Shown piece by piece: positions 48,495 to 57,707 of a DNA stretch of 64,000 nt. The translations under genes and the position numbers were made by a program. A model generated the notes under the pieces. That model made no database searches. It saw nothing but the letters and a program-made list of their open reading frames with translations, and had not been told where the DNA came from. This DNA comes from Intestinibacillus massiliensis (GTDB taxonomy: Bacteria; Bacillota; Clostridia; Oscillospirales; Butyricicoccaceae). Position 1 is the first letter of the stretch. Each line of letters starts with the position of its first letter. The stretch spans positions 1-64,000 of the forward strand of contig JAJUJC010000001.1 of NCBI GenBank assembly GCA_029267335.1. The letters run 5' to 3'.

Positions 48495-49291
48495 TGAACA
48501 GGCAGAACAACGAGCAGCGGCATGTGATCACCACACCGCTGCTCGCGGCGCTTGGAGCGCTCGCGCTCGTCATCGCGCTATTCTTCAGCTTTTATCTTTC
48601 GACGAGCGCATATCGCAGCGAAGAAAGCGGCATCACGCTGCCGTCCGAACAGTCCAAAGCACCGGTGGTGTCGCAGAGCGGGGAGTTGCCCGCGTCAAAT
48701 GACGCCCTGCAAGGGGTGGATGTCCGCACCGATAACGTGCAGCGCGTGATCGCGTCGCTGCACCGACCGGAGGCATACAGCTATCTGGTGCAGAACACGC
48801 TGTACGAGGGCACGAGTGCGATACGCACGCTCACACGCCGACAGTTTTTTAAGCAGGACGCATGCCGCACGGATGTACTCAACGATAGCGGCAGCGTGCA
48901 GCGCATCACCTTGCGAAAAGGGGAGCAGATCTATGCGTGGGAAAGCGGTTCGAGCAGCTATTATTCTGGCAAGGCAGGAAGCTTTACAGATGAAGATTCT
49001 GCAATGCTGCCGAGCTACCAGACTGTTTTATCACTTAAATCAGAGCAAATTACTGCGGCAGAGTTGTCGAACCTTGCGTACGAACCGTGTATTCGGGTGG
49101 ACACGACGCAGGGAGTCTATCGCTGCATTTATTATGTCTCTACCGTTTCCGGTCTGCTTGTGAGGGCGGACATTTTCAAGGGAGAGACGATGGTGCGGCA
49201 ATGTCTCATCAGCGGATTATCGACGACCGCTCCCGCGGACAGCTTTTTTCAGTTGCCCAATGGCACGTCCGTATTGACCAAGGACACATAA
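48494..49291 (+). CDS. Single-pass membrane protein of unknown function
   Basis: 265 residues: cytoplasmic N-terminus, one membrane helix (about 15-37) and an outside domain of about 220 residues with mixed beta content. I recognise no catalytic motif. C-terminal strands (VYRCIYYVSTVSGLLVRADI) alternate hydrophobic residues as in periplasmic binding or lipoprotein folds. It follows wecB with a 1-nt overlap, so it is probably part of the envelope operon. Confidence 0.75.
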   Translation: MNRQNNEQRHVITTPLLAALGALALVIALFFSFYLSTSAYRSEESGITLPSEQSKAPVVSQSGELPASNDALQGVDVRTDNVQRVIASLHRPEAYSYLVQNTLYEGTSAIRTLTRRQFFKQDACRTDVLNDSGSVQRITLRKGEQIYAWESGSSSYYSGKAGSFTDEDSAMLPSYQTVLSLKSEQITAAELSNLAYEPCIRVDTTQGVYRCIYYVSTVSGLLVRADIFKGETMVRQCLISGLSTTAPADSFFQLPNGTSVLTKDT

Positions 49292-49308
49292 GAGCAGGAG
49301 AGTATCAC

Positions 49309-49755
49309 GTGGAGTATGAAATTGTTTGGTCGGATTTGGGAATGCTGCCTCTGGAGGCACAGCAAATTCGCGCCGCCGTTTTTATGGAAGAACAGGGCTT
49401 TGTAGAGGAGTTCGACGAATGGGACACGCAAAGCTGGCATGCGCTGCTGTATCTTGAGGGAATGCCTGTGGGCACAGCACGTATGTTTTGGGACAACGCA
49501 CCCGAGACCATGCGTCTGGGCAGGTTGGCATTTCGACCGGAAGCGCGTATGGGCGGATGGGGTCGTCGCCTGCTGCAATGCGCCGGTGAAAAAGCGGCGG
49601 CAAAAGGCGCGCAGCGCGTGGTGCTCGATGCGCAGGTGCGCGTACAGGGCTTTTACGCCGCATGCGGTTTTGAACCTGTGGGGCAACCGTTTGAGGAAGA
49701 GGGCTGTCCACATATTTTGATGGAATACCGGCTAAGGGAAGAAGGATCATGTTGA
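49309..49755 (+). CDS. GNAT-family N-acetyltransferase
   Basis: 148-residue GCN5-related acetyltransferase. The acetyl-CoA-binding region is RLAFRPEARMGGWGRRLLQCA (partial Q/RxxGxG/A pattern, RMGGWG) and GVTRMF-like GTARMF precedes it. The strongest relatives of this layout (FMEEQGF...EEFDEWD) are YjcF/ElaA-like proteins with unknown substrates. GTG 49309 has CAGGAG 8 nt upstream. It overlaps the following gene by 7 nt. Confidence 0.86.
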   Translation: MEYEIVWSDLGMLPLEAQQIRAAVFMEEQGFVEEFDEWDTQSWHALLYLEGMPVGTARMFWDNAPETMRLGRLAFRPEARMGGWGRRLLQCAGEKAAAKGAQRVVLDAQVRVQGFYAACGFEPVGQPFEEEGCPHILMEYRLREEGSC

Positions 49756-51008
49756 CAAACCATTTGGGCGTTTCGGATGCGATCTACGCATTGGGACGCG
49801 AAGCGGAAAAAGAAATTGCGCCATACTTTGCTGCGATCGAGCAGGTGTGCGATGAAAATACCGAAAAGGTGCTTGCGGCGTTCGCGAAGCATCGCGTATC
49901 GGATAATCTATTCGCAGGAACGACGGGGTACGGTTATGACGACCACGGGCGCGACACGCTGGATCGCATTTACGCAGATATTTTCGGCGCGGAGGCAGCA
50001 CTCGTTCGCATCGGTTTTGTGAACGGTACGCACGCACTGTCATGCGCGATGTTCGCCGCAGTACGCACCGGAGACACCGTGCTTTCGGTCACGGGACCGG
50101 CGTATGACACGCTGCAAAATACGATTACCGGCGATTACTGCGGCAGCATGAAGAATTATGGAATTCATTACAAACAGGTTGATTTGCAGAATGGAAAGCC
50201 GGATTATGACGCGATAACGGATGCCGTAAAGGACGATGCCATTACACTGGTTTTCATCCAGCGCAGCCGCGGATACGCGGTCAGAGAGACACTTTCCTGT
50301 GCGGAAATCGCGGAGATCTGCCGCGTGGTGCGCGAGGGTAATCCCCACGCGGTGATCATGGTGGATAACTGCTATGGTGAGTTCGTGGAGACCGTAGAGC
50401 CGACACAGGTCGGCGCCGATCTGATCGCAGGCTCGCTCATTAAGAATCCGGGGGGTGGTCTGGCACCGACGGGCGGCTATATCGCGGGCCGCGCGGATCT
50501 CGTCGAGAACGCGTCCTACCGTCTGACAGCGCCCGGTATCGGCGGCGAATGTGGCTGTACAATGGGGCAGAACCGGCTGCTGTATCAGGGACTGTTCATG
50601 GCGCCACACACAACGGCGCAGGCGCTTAAGACAGCGATCTTCTGCGCGAAAGTCATGGAAAAACTCGGCTATGAGGTTAGTCCCAAGGCGGAGGAAACAC
50701 GTCATGACATCATTCAGACCATTGCGTTTGGCGCGCCGGAGCCGCTGCGCCGCTTCTGCGAGGGAATTCAGGCAGGAGCGCCGGTCGACTCGTTTGTAAC
50801 ACCCGAACCGTGGGCGATGCCGGGTTATGAGGTGCCCGTCATTATGGCGGCGGGCGCCTTTGTGCAGGGCGCGTCGATCGAGTTGTCTGCGGATGCGCCG
50901 ATGCGCGAGCCATATGTATGCTATATGCAGGGCGGTCTTACCTATTCTTCGGGAAAGGCGGGCATCCTGCTCGCGGCGGAACGCATTCAAAACAGCAAGC
51001 AAGCATAG
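49749..51008 (+). CDS. Methionine gamma-lyase-family (aluminium resistance-type) PLP protein
   Basis: 419-residue fold-type I PLP protein of the family annotated as aluminium resistance or methionine gamma-lyase. FAGTTGYGYDDHGRDTLDRIYA, VDNCYGEF and the PLP-lysine region AGSLIKNPGGGLAPTGGYIAG are diagnostic. The chemistry is probably C-S or C-C lyase action on amino acids; not proven in this family. GAAGGATC precedes the ATG within the GNAT stop. A terminator follows. Confidence 0.9.
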   Translation: MLTNHLGVSDAIYALGREAEKEIAPYFAAIEQVCDENTEKVLAAFAKHRVSDNLFAGTTGYGYDDHGRDTLDRIYADIFGAEAALVRIGFVNGTHALSCAMFAAVRTGDTVLSVTGPAYDTLQNTITGDYCGSMKNYGIHYKQVDLQNGKPDYDAITDAVKDDAITLVFIQRSRGYAVRETLSCAEIAEICRVVREGNPHAVIMVDNCYGEFVETVEPTQVGADLIAGSLIKNPGGGLAPTGGYIAGRADLVENASYRLTAPGIGGECGCTMGQNRLLYQGLFMAPHTTAQALKTAIFCAKVMEKLGYEVSPKAEETRHDIIQTIAFGAPEPLRRFCEGIQAGAPVDSFVTPEPWAMPGYEVPVIMAAGAFVQGASIELSADAPMREPYVCYMQGGLTYSSGKAGILLAAERIQNSKQA

Positions 51009-51014
51009 TCAGCC

Positions 51015-51054
51015 AAAATGCAGGGGCAACCTTCATGCCCCTGCATTTGCTTTG
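51015..51054 (+). terminator. Hairpin terminator of the tagO-to-PLP-lyase gene run
   Basis: Inverted repeat AAATGCAGGGGCAAC... / GCCCCTGCATTT followed by GCTTTG; T-run short, so efficiency uncertain. Confidence 0.65.
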
Positions 51055-51077
51055 TCACCGGAAATGTGTAAATAGCA

Positions 51078-51106
51078 TTGTCTGTATGCAAAAAATATGA
51101 TAGAAT
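51078..51106 (+). promoter_or_regulatory. Promoter of ruvCAB
   Basis: TTGTCT (51078-51083), 17-nt spacer, TAGAAT (51101-51106), 40 nt before ruvC. No LexA-like operator is obvious. Confidence 0.6.
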
Positions 51107-51145
51107 AGCAATAAGTTTAAGGGCAGAGGATGTGCACGGCGAGAA

Positions 51146-51637
51146 ATGGTGATTTTAGGGATCGACCCCGGATACGGAATCGTGGGCTACGGCCTGGTGC
51201 GATACGAAAAAAATCGCTTTACGCCGATCCAATACGGTGCGATCACGACACAGGCGGGACTGGAAATGCCCCTGCGTCTGGCGGAGATATACGACGATCT
51301 GTGCACGTTGATCGACACCTTTCATCCGCAGGAAGTCGCGATCGAAGAACTGTTTTTTAATCAGAATATCACTACAGGCATTCAAGTGGCGCAGGCACGC
51401 GGCGTGATTCTGCTCGCGTGTGCGCAAAAAGGGCTGCATCCGGTATCGTATTCGCCATCACAGGTTAAGCAATCAGTCGTCGGCTATGGCAAAGCGGAAA
51501 AAAAACAGGTGATGGAAATGACACGGGTCATGCTCGGACTTGCGAAAGTCCCGCGACCTGACGATGCGGCAGATGCGCTCGCATTGGCGATTTGTCACGG
51601 ACATGCCTCCAAATCCCAACTATATAAAGGAATTTAA
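51146..51637 (+). CDS. ruvC: Holliday junction endonuclease RuvC
   Basis: 163-residue resolvase. The acidic catalytic residues are D7 (LGIDPGYG), E67 or E68 (AIEELFF) and D140/D143 (RPDDAADALA). It is followed by ruvA and ruvB, the normal branch-migration partners. Confidence 0.96.
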   Translation: MVILGIDPGYGIVGYGLVRYEKNRFTPIQYGAITTQAGLEMPLRLAEIYDDLCTLIDTFHPQEVAIEELFFNQNITTGIQVAQARGVILLACAQKGLHPVSYSPSQVKQSVVGYGKAEKKQVMEMTRVMLGLAKVPRPDDAADALALAICHGHASKSQLYKGI

Positions 51638-51641
51638 ACTT

Positions 51642-52253
51642 ATGTTTTACTATGTGGAAGGCGTGGTGGCGCTGCTGGAACCGGGGCTTGCGGTCGTAGA
51701 CTGCGCAGGGGTCGGCTACGCATGCCATACCTCGCAGAATACCATTGGCAATCTCAAAATCGGCAAAAAAACGCGCTTGTATACCTATTTATATGTGCGC
51801 GAGGATATTTTTGATCTCTACGGCTTTGGTGATCAGGAGGAACTGCGCTGCTTCAAGCTACTCATTGGTGTGTCCGGCGTCGGACCGAAGGCAGCGCTTG
51901 CGATTTTATCGGTCGCGCCGCCGTCACGGCTCGCGCTTTCGGTCATCACCGGTGACGAAAAGCTGCTCACACAGGCGCCCGGTATCGGCAAAAAGATTGC
52001 ACAGCGCATCGTATTGGAGCTGCGCGACAAAATGGCAAAGGAGCAGCTCGAGAACGCATCGGGCGCGGGCGCGATATTGCCTGTGCCACAGGCAGCACAG
52101 GGCGTCAACCATACACAGGAGGCGGTCGCGGCGCTCATGGTGCTCGGATACTCGCGTGCCGAAGCTTTGCAGGCGATGGAAGGCATGAACGCGGCGGAGA
52201 TGGACGCGGAGGAAATCATCCGCGGATGCCTGAAGAAGCTCGCAATGCAATAA
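51642..52253 (+). CDS. ruvA: Holliday junction DNA helicase subunit RuvA
   Basis: 203-residue tetrameric junction-binding protein. OB-fold N-terminus ([20 protein letters not shown]), two helix-hairpin-helix motifs ([33 protein letters not shown]) and a C-terminal UBA-like domain contacting RuvB. ATG 51642 follows AAAGGA; the longer frame from 51540 is inside ruvC. Confidence 0.96.
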   Translation: MFYYVEGVVALLEPGLAVVDCAGVGYACHTSQNTIGNLKIGKKTRLYTYLYVREDIFDLYGFGDQEELRCFKLLIGVSGVGPKAALAILSVAPPSRLALSVITGDEKLLTQAPGIGKKIAQRIVLELRDKMAKEQLENASGAGAILPVPQAAQGVNHTQEAVAALMVLGYSRAEALQAMEGMNAAEMDAEEIIRGCLKKLAMQ

Positions 52254-52275
52254 CGAAGATGGGAGAAACAGAACT

Positions 52276-53316
52276 TTGAGCATCGAATTTTCCGGCGGCA
52301 TGTCGGATGATGAGCGCATCGTATCCAGTCGCTCTCTTTCGGAAGAGGAAAACGATTACTCTCTGCGGCCGAAGTCGATGGACGACTATGTCGGACAAAC
52401 GCAGGTCAAGGAAAACCTCAAAATTTTTATCGAGGCGGCACGCAAACGCGGAGAGCCACTCGATCATACACTGCTATATGGTCCGCCCGGACTGGGCAAG
52501 ACCACACTGGCGAATATTATCGCGCAGGAGATGGGGGTCAACATTCGCGTGACCTCGGGTCCTGCCATCGAAAAGGCGGGCGATTTGGCTGCCCTCTTGA
52601 CAAATCTGGCGGAAAACGATATTCTGTTCATCGACGAGATTCACCGTCTCAACCGCAGCGTCGAGGAAATTCTCTATCCCGCGATGGAGGATTTTGCGCT
52701 CGACATCATTATCGGCAAGGGACCGTCTGCACGTTCCATTCGTCTGGACTTGCCGCGCTTCACGCTGATCGGGGCGACGACACGCGCCGGTCAAATGACC
52801 AGTCCGCTGCGCGACCGCTTTGGTGTCATGCTGCGTTTGGAGCTGTATTCGCCCGAAGAGCTGCAATCTATCGTCGACCGCTCCGCGAGCATCCTCGGTG
52901 TGCCGACCGCATCAGACGGCTCCTATGAGATCGCACGCCGTTCGCGCGGAACGCCGCGTATCGCAAACCGTTTGCTGCGCCGTGTGCGCGACTTTGCAGA
53001 GGTGCGCGGAAACGGCGTCATTACCAAGGAGGCTGCCGATATGGGTCTGCGTGCGCTTGATATTGACACGCTTGGTTTGGATCGTATCGACCGGCGCATG
53101 CTGTCGTGCATCATTCAGAACTTTAACGGAGGTCCGGTCGGCTTGGAGACACTTGCCGCTGCGATCGGGGAAGAGTCTGTGACACTTGAGGACGTCTACG
53201 AGCCCTATCTCATGCAGATCGGTTTTCTCAACCGCACCCCGCGCGGACGCTGTGCTACACTGGCGGCGTACGAGCATCTGCGTCTCGAGCTGCCGAGCGG
53301 ACAGCAGCGGCTATAA
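52276..53316 (+). CDS. ruvB: Holliday junction branch-migration ATPase RuvB
   Basis: 346-residue AAA+ motor. Walker [10 protein letters not shown], Walker B LFIDEIHR, the sensor/arginine-finger SPLRDRFGV block and the C-terminal winged helix (FLNRTPRGR) are intact. The start codon is TTG 52276, preceded by GGGAGA. Confidence 0.97.
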   Translation: MSIEFSGGMSDDERIVSSRSLSEEENDYSLRPKSMDDYVGQTQVKENLKIFIEAARKRGEPLDHTLLYGPPGLGKTTLANIIAQEMGVNIRVTSGPAIEKAGDLAALLTNLAENDILFIDEIHRLNRSVEEILYPAMEDFALDIIIGKGPSARSIRLDLPRFTLIGATTRAGQMTSPLRDRFGVMLRLELYSPEELQSIVDRSASILGVPTASDGSYEIARRSRGTPRIANRLLRRVRDFAEVRGNGVITKEAADMGLRALDIDTLGLDRIDRRMLSCIIQNFNGGPVGLETLAAAIGEESVTLEDVYEPYLMQIGFLNRTPRGRCATLAAYEHLRLELPSGQQRL

Positions 53317-53392
53317 ACTTCTAAATTCAGGGCGCTCGACCGCGTGTGCGGCAGAAGCGTAACATATAAAGCAAAAGGTAAGGTGTATTGAT

Positions 53393-54742
53393 TTGGGTAA
53401 ATACTTTGGAACAGATGGTGTGCGCGGTGTCGCAAATGTAGAACTGGATGCGCTGCTTGCGTTTAAAATCGGTGCGGCGGCGGCGTATACGCTGACGCAG
53501 GAGCATACGGGTCGCGGTAAGGCGAAATTGCTCATCGGTAAAGATACGCGTATTTCCTCTGACATGCTGGAGAGCGCGCTCGTCGCAGGGATCTGCTCGG
53601 TCGGCGCGGATGTCGAACTGCTCGGCGTGATCCCCACGCCCGCGATTGCCTATCTGACCATCAAGCATAAGGCGGATGCGGGTATCGTCATCTCTGCGAG
53701 CCACAACTCGTTTGAGTACAACGGCATCAAAATTTTCGCGGGCACAGGCTATAAGCTGTCCGACGAAAGCGAAGCCAAGATCGAAGCACTGATCGACGAT
53801 TTTGATTCCATCCCCAAGGTCAGCCATGAAAAGCTGGGCTGCGTCATTAAGAGCGCGATCGATCCGGTGGTCGAATACACCGATCACCTCGCAGACACCA
53901 TTCAGGGCGATCTTTCCGGGCTTCGTGTTGCCATTGACTGCGCAAACGGCGCGTCCTCCACGACGATCACCCGTTTGCTCCGTCAGCTGGAGTGCAGCGC
54001 AGATGTACGGTTCTATGAGCCGGACGGCATCAACATCAATGACGGCTGCGGTTCGACCCATCTGGGTGATCTGAAAAAACGCGTCAAGCAGGGCGACTTT
54101 GATCTGGGCGTTGCGTTTGACGGCGATGCAGACCGCTGCCTCATCGTAGACGAGACCGGAGAAGAGCTTGACGGTGACCGCATTATGGCGGTGTGCGCCG
54201 CCCGCATGAAGAAGGAAGGTCGTCTGCGCGGCAATGCGTTCGTTGCGACGATCCTGTCGAATATGGGTCTGCACGCCTATGCAAGAGAGCAGGGCATGGA
54301 GATCATCTGTGCCAATGTCGGTGACCGCTATGTGCTCGAAAAAATGCTCGAGGGTTGCTATGTCCTCGGCGGCGAGCAGTCCGGCCATGTCATTTTCCTT
54401 GACCACGCTTCGACCGGCGACGGGGAACTGACCGCGGTGCAGTTTATGCACATCCTCAAGGAGAGCGGCAAAAAGTGTTCGGAGATTGCGGCGGAAGTTG
54501 TGCCGTTCCCGCAGATCATGATCAACGTCAAGGTGCCGAACGATCAGAAAAAGGTCATCGCAGACCGCACCGAGGTCAAAGCAGCCATTGAAGCGGCGGA
54601 AAAAGAACTCGGCGAGGGTCGCATTCTGGTGCGTCCGTCTGGCACGGAGGCGCTCGTGCGCGTCATGGTCGAAGGTAAGGACGCCGCGATGGTCGATAAA
54701 ATAGCGAAAACAGTTGCACAAACCATCGAAAGTATCGTATAA
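53393..54742 (+). CDS. glmM: Phosphoglucosamine mutase
   Basis: 449-residue enzyme converting glucosamine 6-phosphate to the 1-phosphate. The phospho-serine lies in SASHN (S103), Mg2+ in DGDADR, and the C-terminal RPSGTEALVRVM phosphate site is intact. It starts at TTG 53393 with AAGGTG upstream. It is followed by glmS, the preceding step of the pathway; the ribozyme lies between them. Confidence 0.96.
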   Translation: MGKYFGTDGVRGVANVELDALLAFKIGAAAAYTLTQEHTGRGKAKLLIGKDTRISSDMLESALVAGICSVGADVELLGVIPTPAIAYLTIKHKADAGIVISASHNSFEYNGIKIFAGTGYKLSDESEAKIEALIDDFDSIPKVSHEKLGCVIKSAIDPVVEYTDHLADTIQGDLSGLRVAIDCANGASSTTITRLLRQLECSADVRFYEPDGININDGCGSTHLGDLKKRVKQGDFDLGVAFDGDADRCLIVDETGEELDGDRIMAVCAARMKKEGRLRGNAFVATILSNMGLHAYAREQGMEIICANVGDRYVLEKMLEGCYVLGGEQSGHVIFLDHASTGDGELTAVQFMHILKESGKKCSEIAAEVVPFPQIMINVKVPNDQKKVIADRTEVKAAIEAAEKELGEGRILVRPSGTEALVRVMVEGKDAAMVDKIAKTVAQTIESIV

Positions 54743-54743
54743 T
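54714..54743 (+). promoter_or_regulatory. Candidate promoter of glmS at the end of glmM
   Basis: TTGCAC (54714-54719), 18-nt spacer, TATAAT (54738-54743), overlapping the glmM stop codon. Transcripts would run through the hairpin at 54761-54789 before reaching the ribozyme. Confidence 0.5.
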
Positions 54744-54760
54744 ATAAAATCATCATCTCA

Positions 54761-54789
54761 CAAAAAGGGTGGTATGTGCCGCCCTTTTT
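54761..54789 (+). terminator. Terminator-like hairpin after glmM, upstream of the glmS ribozyme
   Basis: CAAAAAGGGTGG-TATGTG-CCGCCCTTTTTG: an A/T-flanked perfect hairpin with T5. It may end glmM mRNA, or act as an attenuator for the promoter just upstream. Confidence 0.75.
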
Positions 54790-54846
54790 GTCATGATAAA
54801 ATTTGCCTGTGAAAGGGGTGAGAACCATCTCAACTAAATATGAAAA

Positions 54847-54990
54847 GCGCCAGAACTGCGGCGTCATGACCCGCAGTTGACGAGGAAAGGGTTTATCGAA
54901 GTTTCGGCGGGTGCCCTTCGGTCATCAGTGCGATGGTCGTCAGCAGACCCTCAAAGTCCGGGAGCGATTCCGGTGACAAAGGGGTTCTGC
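54847..54990 (+). ncRNA. glmS: glmS self-cleaving ribozyme
   Basis: The conserved core is intact: the cleavage site A/GCGCC (between 54846 and 54847), P2 arms AGAACTGCG... / CGCAGTTGACGAGGAAAGGG, GGTTTATCGAA, TTCGGCGGGTGCCCTTCGG and the P4/P4.1 region to about 54990. Glucosamine 6-phosphate acts as cofactor and triggers cleavage, lowering glmS mRNA. It lies about 210 nt before the glmS start. Confidence 0.96.
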
Positions 54991-55058
54991 AATTCCGCAC
55001 TATTTTTATGCCCATTTGGGCGCGAACACAGACATACCTGACATGGAGGATTACTATT

Positions 55059-56903
55059 ATGTGTGGCATTGTAGGTTTTACCGGCAGAGAAGGCGCGCTG
55101 CCGATTTTGATTCGTGGTCTTTACAGCTTGGAATATCGCGGTTATGATTCCGCCGGTATTGCGGCATTTACCAAAGAGGGTTTGAAGGTTGTAAAAACCT
55201 GCGGACGCATCAAAAATTTAGAGGATAAAATTCGGGAACAGGGAGGACTGGACTGTGCTTGCGGCATCGGTCATACCCGTTGGGCGACGCACGGCGGCCC
55301 ATCCGACTCCAACTCCCATCCGCATCTGGGTGGCAAGGACGGGCACAATAGTGTTGCGGTCGTTCATAACGGCATTATCGAGAATTATCTCGAGCTGCGC
55401 GAGCGGCTGGAGGCGCACGGCTACACGTTCCATTCCGAAACCGATACCGAGACCGTTGCACACCTGATTGATTACCTGCACACCGGCGAGCAGCAGGATC
55501 TTGCAATGACGGTGCTCAAGGCGGTATCGCGCCTGCGCGGTTCGTATGCGCTGGGCGTAGTCTCGCTCGACCGTCCCGATGAGATCGTTGCGGCACGCCG
55601 TGACAATCCGCTCGTCATCGGTCTGGGCGAAGGTGAGAATATGATCGCGTCCGATGTGACTGCCATCATTTCCCGCACGAAAAACTATATTATTCTGGAC
55701 GATAACGAGGTTGCGATTGTGCGTCCGGACAGCGTTGTTGTGATGAACGAATTTGGCGATGTGGTAGAAAAGACGGTCCAGACCGTAACATGGGATCTGT
55801 CGGCTGCGGAAAAGGGCGGCTATGAGCATTTCATGATCAAGGAGATCATGGAGCAGCCCAAGGCGGTCGCAGACACGGTACGCCCGCGCATTCATGACGG
55901 TCAGATTGCGTTTGAAGAGAATGGACTGACGGATGAGCGTCTGCGTGAGGCGGAGCATATCCACATTATCGGCTGCGGTTCTGCGCTACACGCCGGCATC
56001 GTGGGCAAGACCGTGATCGAGCAGATGGCGCGTGTGCGCTGCTCCGCGGTTGTGGCATCGGAATTCCGTTATGAAAACCCGATCGTAGGGGAGAAAGATC
56101 TGTGCATCGTCATCAGCCAGTCTGGCGAGACGGCGGATACCCTCGCTGCGATGCGTCAGGCAAAGGCGGCAGGTGCGTTTGCAATCGCAATCGTCAATGT
56201 GGTCTCTTCGACGATTGCCCGCGAAGCGGACGGCGTTCTCTACACCTGGGCGGGACCGGAAATTTCGGTTGCGACGACCAAGGCATATTCCGCACAGCTA
56301 TCCGCGCTGTACCTCATCGCGGCGCGCATCGCCCGCGTACGCGGCTGTATTTCCTCCGAGGAAGAGCGTGCAGTCTGTGAAGAGCTGCACGGGCTGCCCG
56401 ATCGTATTCGCGAAACGCTGACCTGCAAGGAGCATATGCAGTATCTGGCGACGCTGTATGCAAACCGCAGCCATGTCTTTTTCCTCGGTCGAGGACTGGA
56501 CTATGCGGCGGCACTCGAAGCATCGCTCAAGCTCAAGGAAATTTCGTATATCCATTCGGAGGCATATGCGGCGGGTGAACTCAAGCACGGCACGATCTCG
56601 CTCATCGAAGAGGGCACGCTCGTCGTCGCGCTCGCAACACAGCCTGCGCTGTACGAAAAGACGGTTTCCAACATCCGAGAGGTCGTCGCACGCGGTGCTT
56701 CGGTCATTTTGGTCACAAACGATGACTTCGACGGCGATGAGAGCCAGTGCCAGCAGGTCGTTCGTCTGCCCAAATGCATGAATCGTTTTTCTGCGTCCCT
56801 GTCAATCATTCCGCTCCAACTTTTGGCATATTATATTGCCGTACAGCTTGGCTGCGACGTAGATAAGCCCCGCAACCTTGCAAAATCGGTCACTGTCGAA
56901 TAA
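55059..56903 (+). CDS. glmS: Glutamine-fructose-6-phosphate aminotransferase (isomerizing)
   Basis: 614-residue enzyme making glucosamine 6-phosphate. The catalytic cysteine follows the start Met (MCGIVGF), the glutaminase part extends to about residue 240 (LEYRGYDSAG, HTRWATHG, HNGIIENY), and two SIS domains follow (VISQSGETADTLAAM; FFLGRGLDYAAALEASLKLKEIS). It ends with the usual NLAKSVTVE. Regulation is through the ribozyme upstream. ATG 55059 has GGAGG upstream. Confidence 0.97.
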   Translation: MCGIVGFTGREGALPILIRGLYSLEYRGYDSAGIAAFTKEGLKVVKTCGRIKNLEDKIREQGGLDCACGIGHTRWATHGGPSDSNSHPHLGGKDGHNSVAVVHNGIIENYLELRERLEAHGYTFHSETDTETVAHLIDYLHTGEQQDLAMTVLKAVSRLRGSYALGVVSLDRPDEIVAARRDNPLVIGLGEGENMIASDVTAIISRTKNYIILDDNEVAIVRPDSVVVMNEFGDVVEKTVQTVTWDLSAAEKGGYEHFMIKEIMEQPKAVADTVRPRIHDGQIAFEENGLTDERLREAEHIHIIGCGSALHAGIVGKTVIEQMARVRCSAVVASEFRYENPIVGEKDLCIVISQSGETADTLAAMRQAKAAGAFAIAIVNVVSSTIAREADGVLYTWAGPEISVATTKAYSAQLSALYLIAARIARVRGCISSEEERAVCEELHGLPDRIRETLTCKEHMQYLATLYANRSHVFFLGRGLDYAAALEASLKLKEISYIHSEAYAAGELKHGTISLIEEGTLVVALATQPALYEKTVSNIREVVARGASVILVTNDDFDGDESQCQQVVRLPKCMNRFSASLSIIPLQLLAYYIAVQLGCDVDKPRNLAKSVTVE

Positions 56904-56975
56904 ACGGGTTTTGTAAAATCGCACAAAACGCAAACGAGATAAACGATGAGATTCGTAATTTTCACAAAAATACGC

Positions 56976-57004
56976 TTGACAACAGCGGCGCTTTCTTATA
57001 TAAT
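56976..57004 (+). promoter_or_regulatory. Promoter of the sigma-factor gene (near-leaderless)
   Basis: TTGACA (56976-56981), 17-nt spacer, TATAAT (56999-57004): full consensus. Transcription should start near 57011, just before ATG 57014. Confidence 0.85.
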
Positions 57005-57013
57005 AATTACAAT

Positions 57014-57625
57014 ATGACATATGGAAATGCGCTTTTTCCCACATCCATGTCCGATGTGGAGTTATGTGTCGCCGCACAAACAGGCGACATGCGTGCTACC
57101 GAGCAGTTGGTGCACCGCTATTCCCGCTTGGTCAAAACCTGCGCGCGTCCCTGTTTCTTAGAGGGCGCGGATGCGGAGGATCTGATTCAAGAGGGGATGG
57201 TTGGATTGCTGGCTGCGGTGCATCATTACGATCCCCAACGCGGTATCCCGTTTGAGGCATACGCGCGGCTGTGTATTACGCGGAAAATCTATTCCGCTGT
57301 ACGCGCTGCGTCTGCACTTAAGCATGTTCCGCTCAGCGCATCCGTATCCATAGAAAAACCTCTGTTTGAAGACAATGCGGAACCCCGCCCTCAGGTGACT
57401 GAACCAACTTCCGATCCGGAATCTCTGGTGATTGGCATGGAGGAGCAAAAGGAGCGTATCGAACGACTTCTTGGCTTACTGTCTGTTTTTGAGGCAAAGG
57501 TTTTGAACCTTTTTCTGAAGGGTCTTTCCTATGAAGAAATGGCACAGACGCTCGGAAAACCGGTCAAATCCGTGGACAATGCCATCCAACGCATCAGGCG
57601 AAAATCGGCAGAAATCAATCCCTAG
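57014..57625 (+). CDS. RNA polymerase sigma factor, SigH/Spo0H-like
   Basis: 202-residue sigma-70-family protein. Region 2 (DAEDLIQEGMVGLLAAVHHY, then ARLCITRKIYSAVRAA) and region 4 (EAKVLNLFLKGLSYEEMAQTLGKPVKSVDNAIQRIRRK) with no regions 1 or 3 extended; this matches sigma-H-type factors of early sporulation. No Shine-Dalgarno is seen for ATG 57014; an internal ATG at 57047 also lacks one. The consensus promoter directly before it implies a leaderless mRNA. Confidence 0.88.
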   Translation: MTYGNALFPTSMSDVELCVAAQTGDMRATEQLVHRYSRLVKTCARPCFLEGADAEDLIQEGMVGLLAAVHHYDPQRGIPFEAYARLCITRKIYSAVRAASALKHVPLSASVSIEKPLFEDNAEPRPQVTEPTSDPESLVIGMEEQKERIERLLGLLSVFEAKVLNLFLKGLSYEEMAQTLGKPVKSVDNAIQRIRRKSAEINP

Positions 57626-57707
57626 GCGAATGCAGGGCACTGTCCTGTACGCAAATATATTTCCAGTGTTCCGCAGGGAACAAGGTATCAAAGAGAGGTA
57701 GAAAAAA

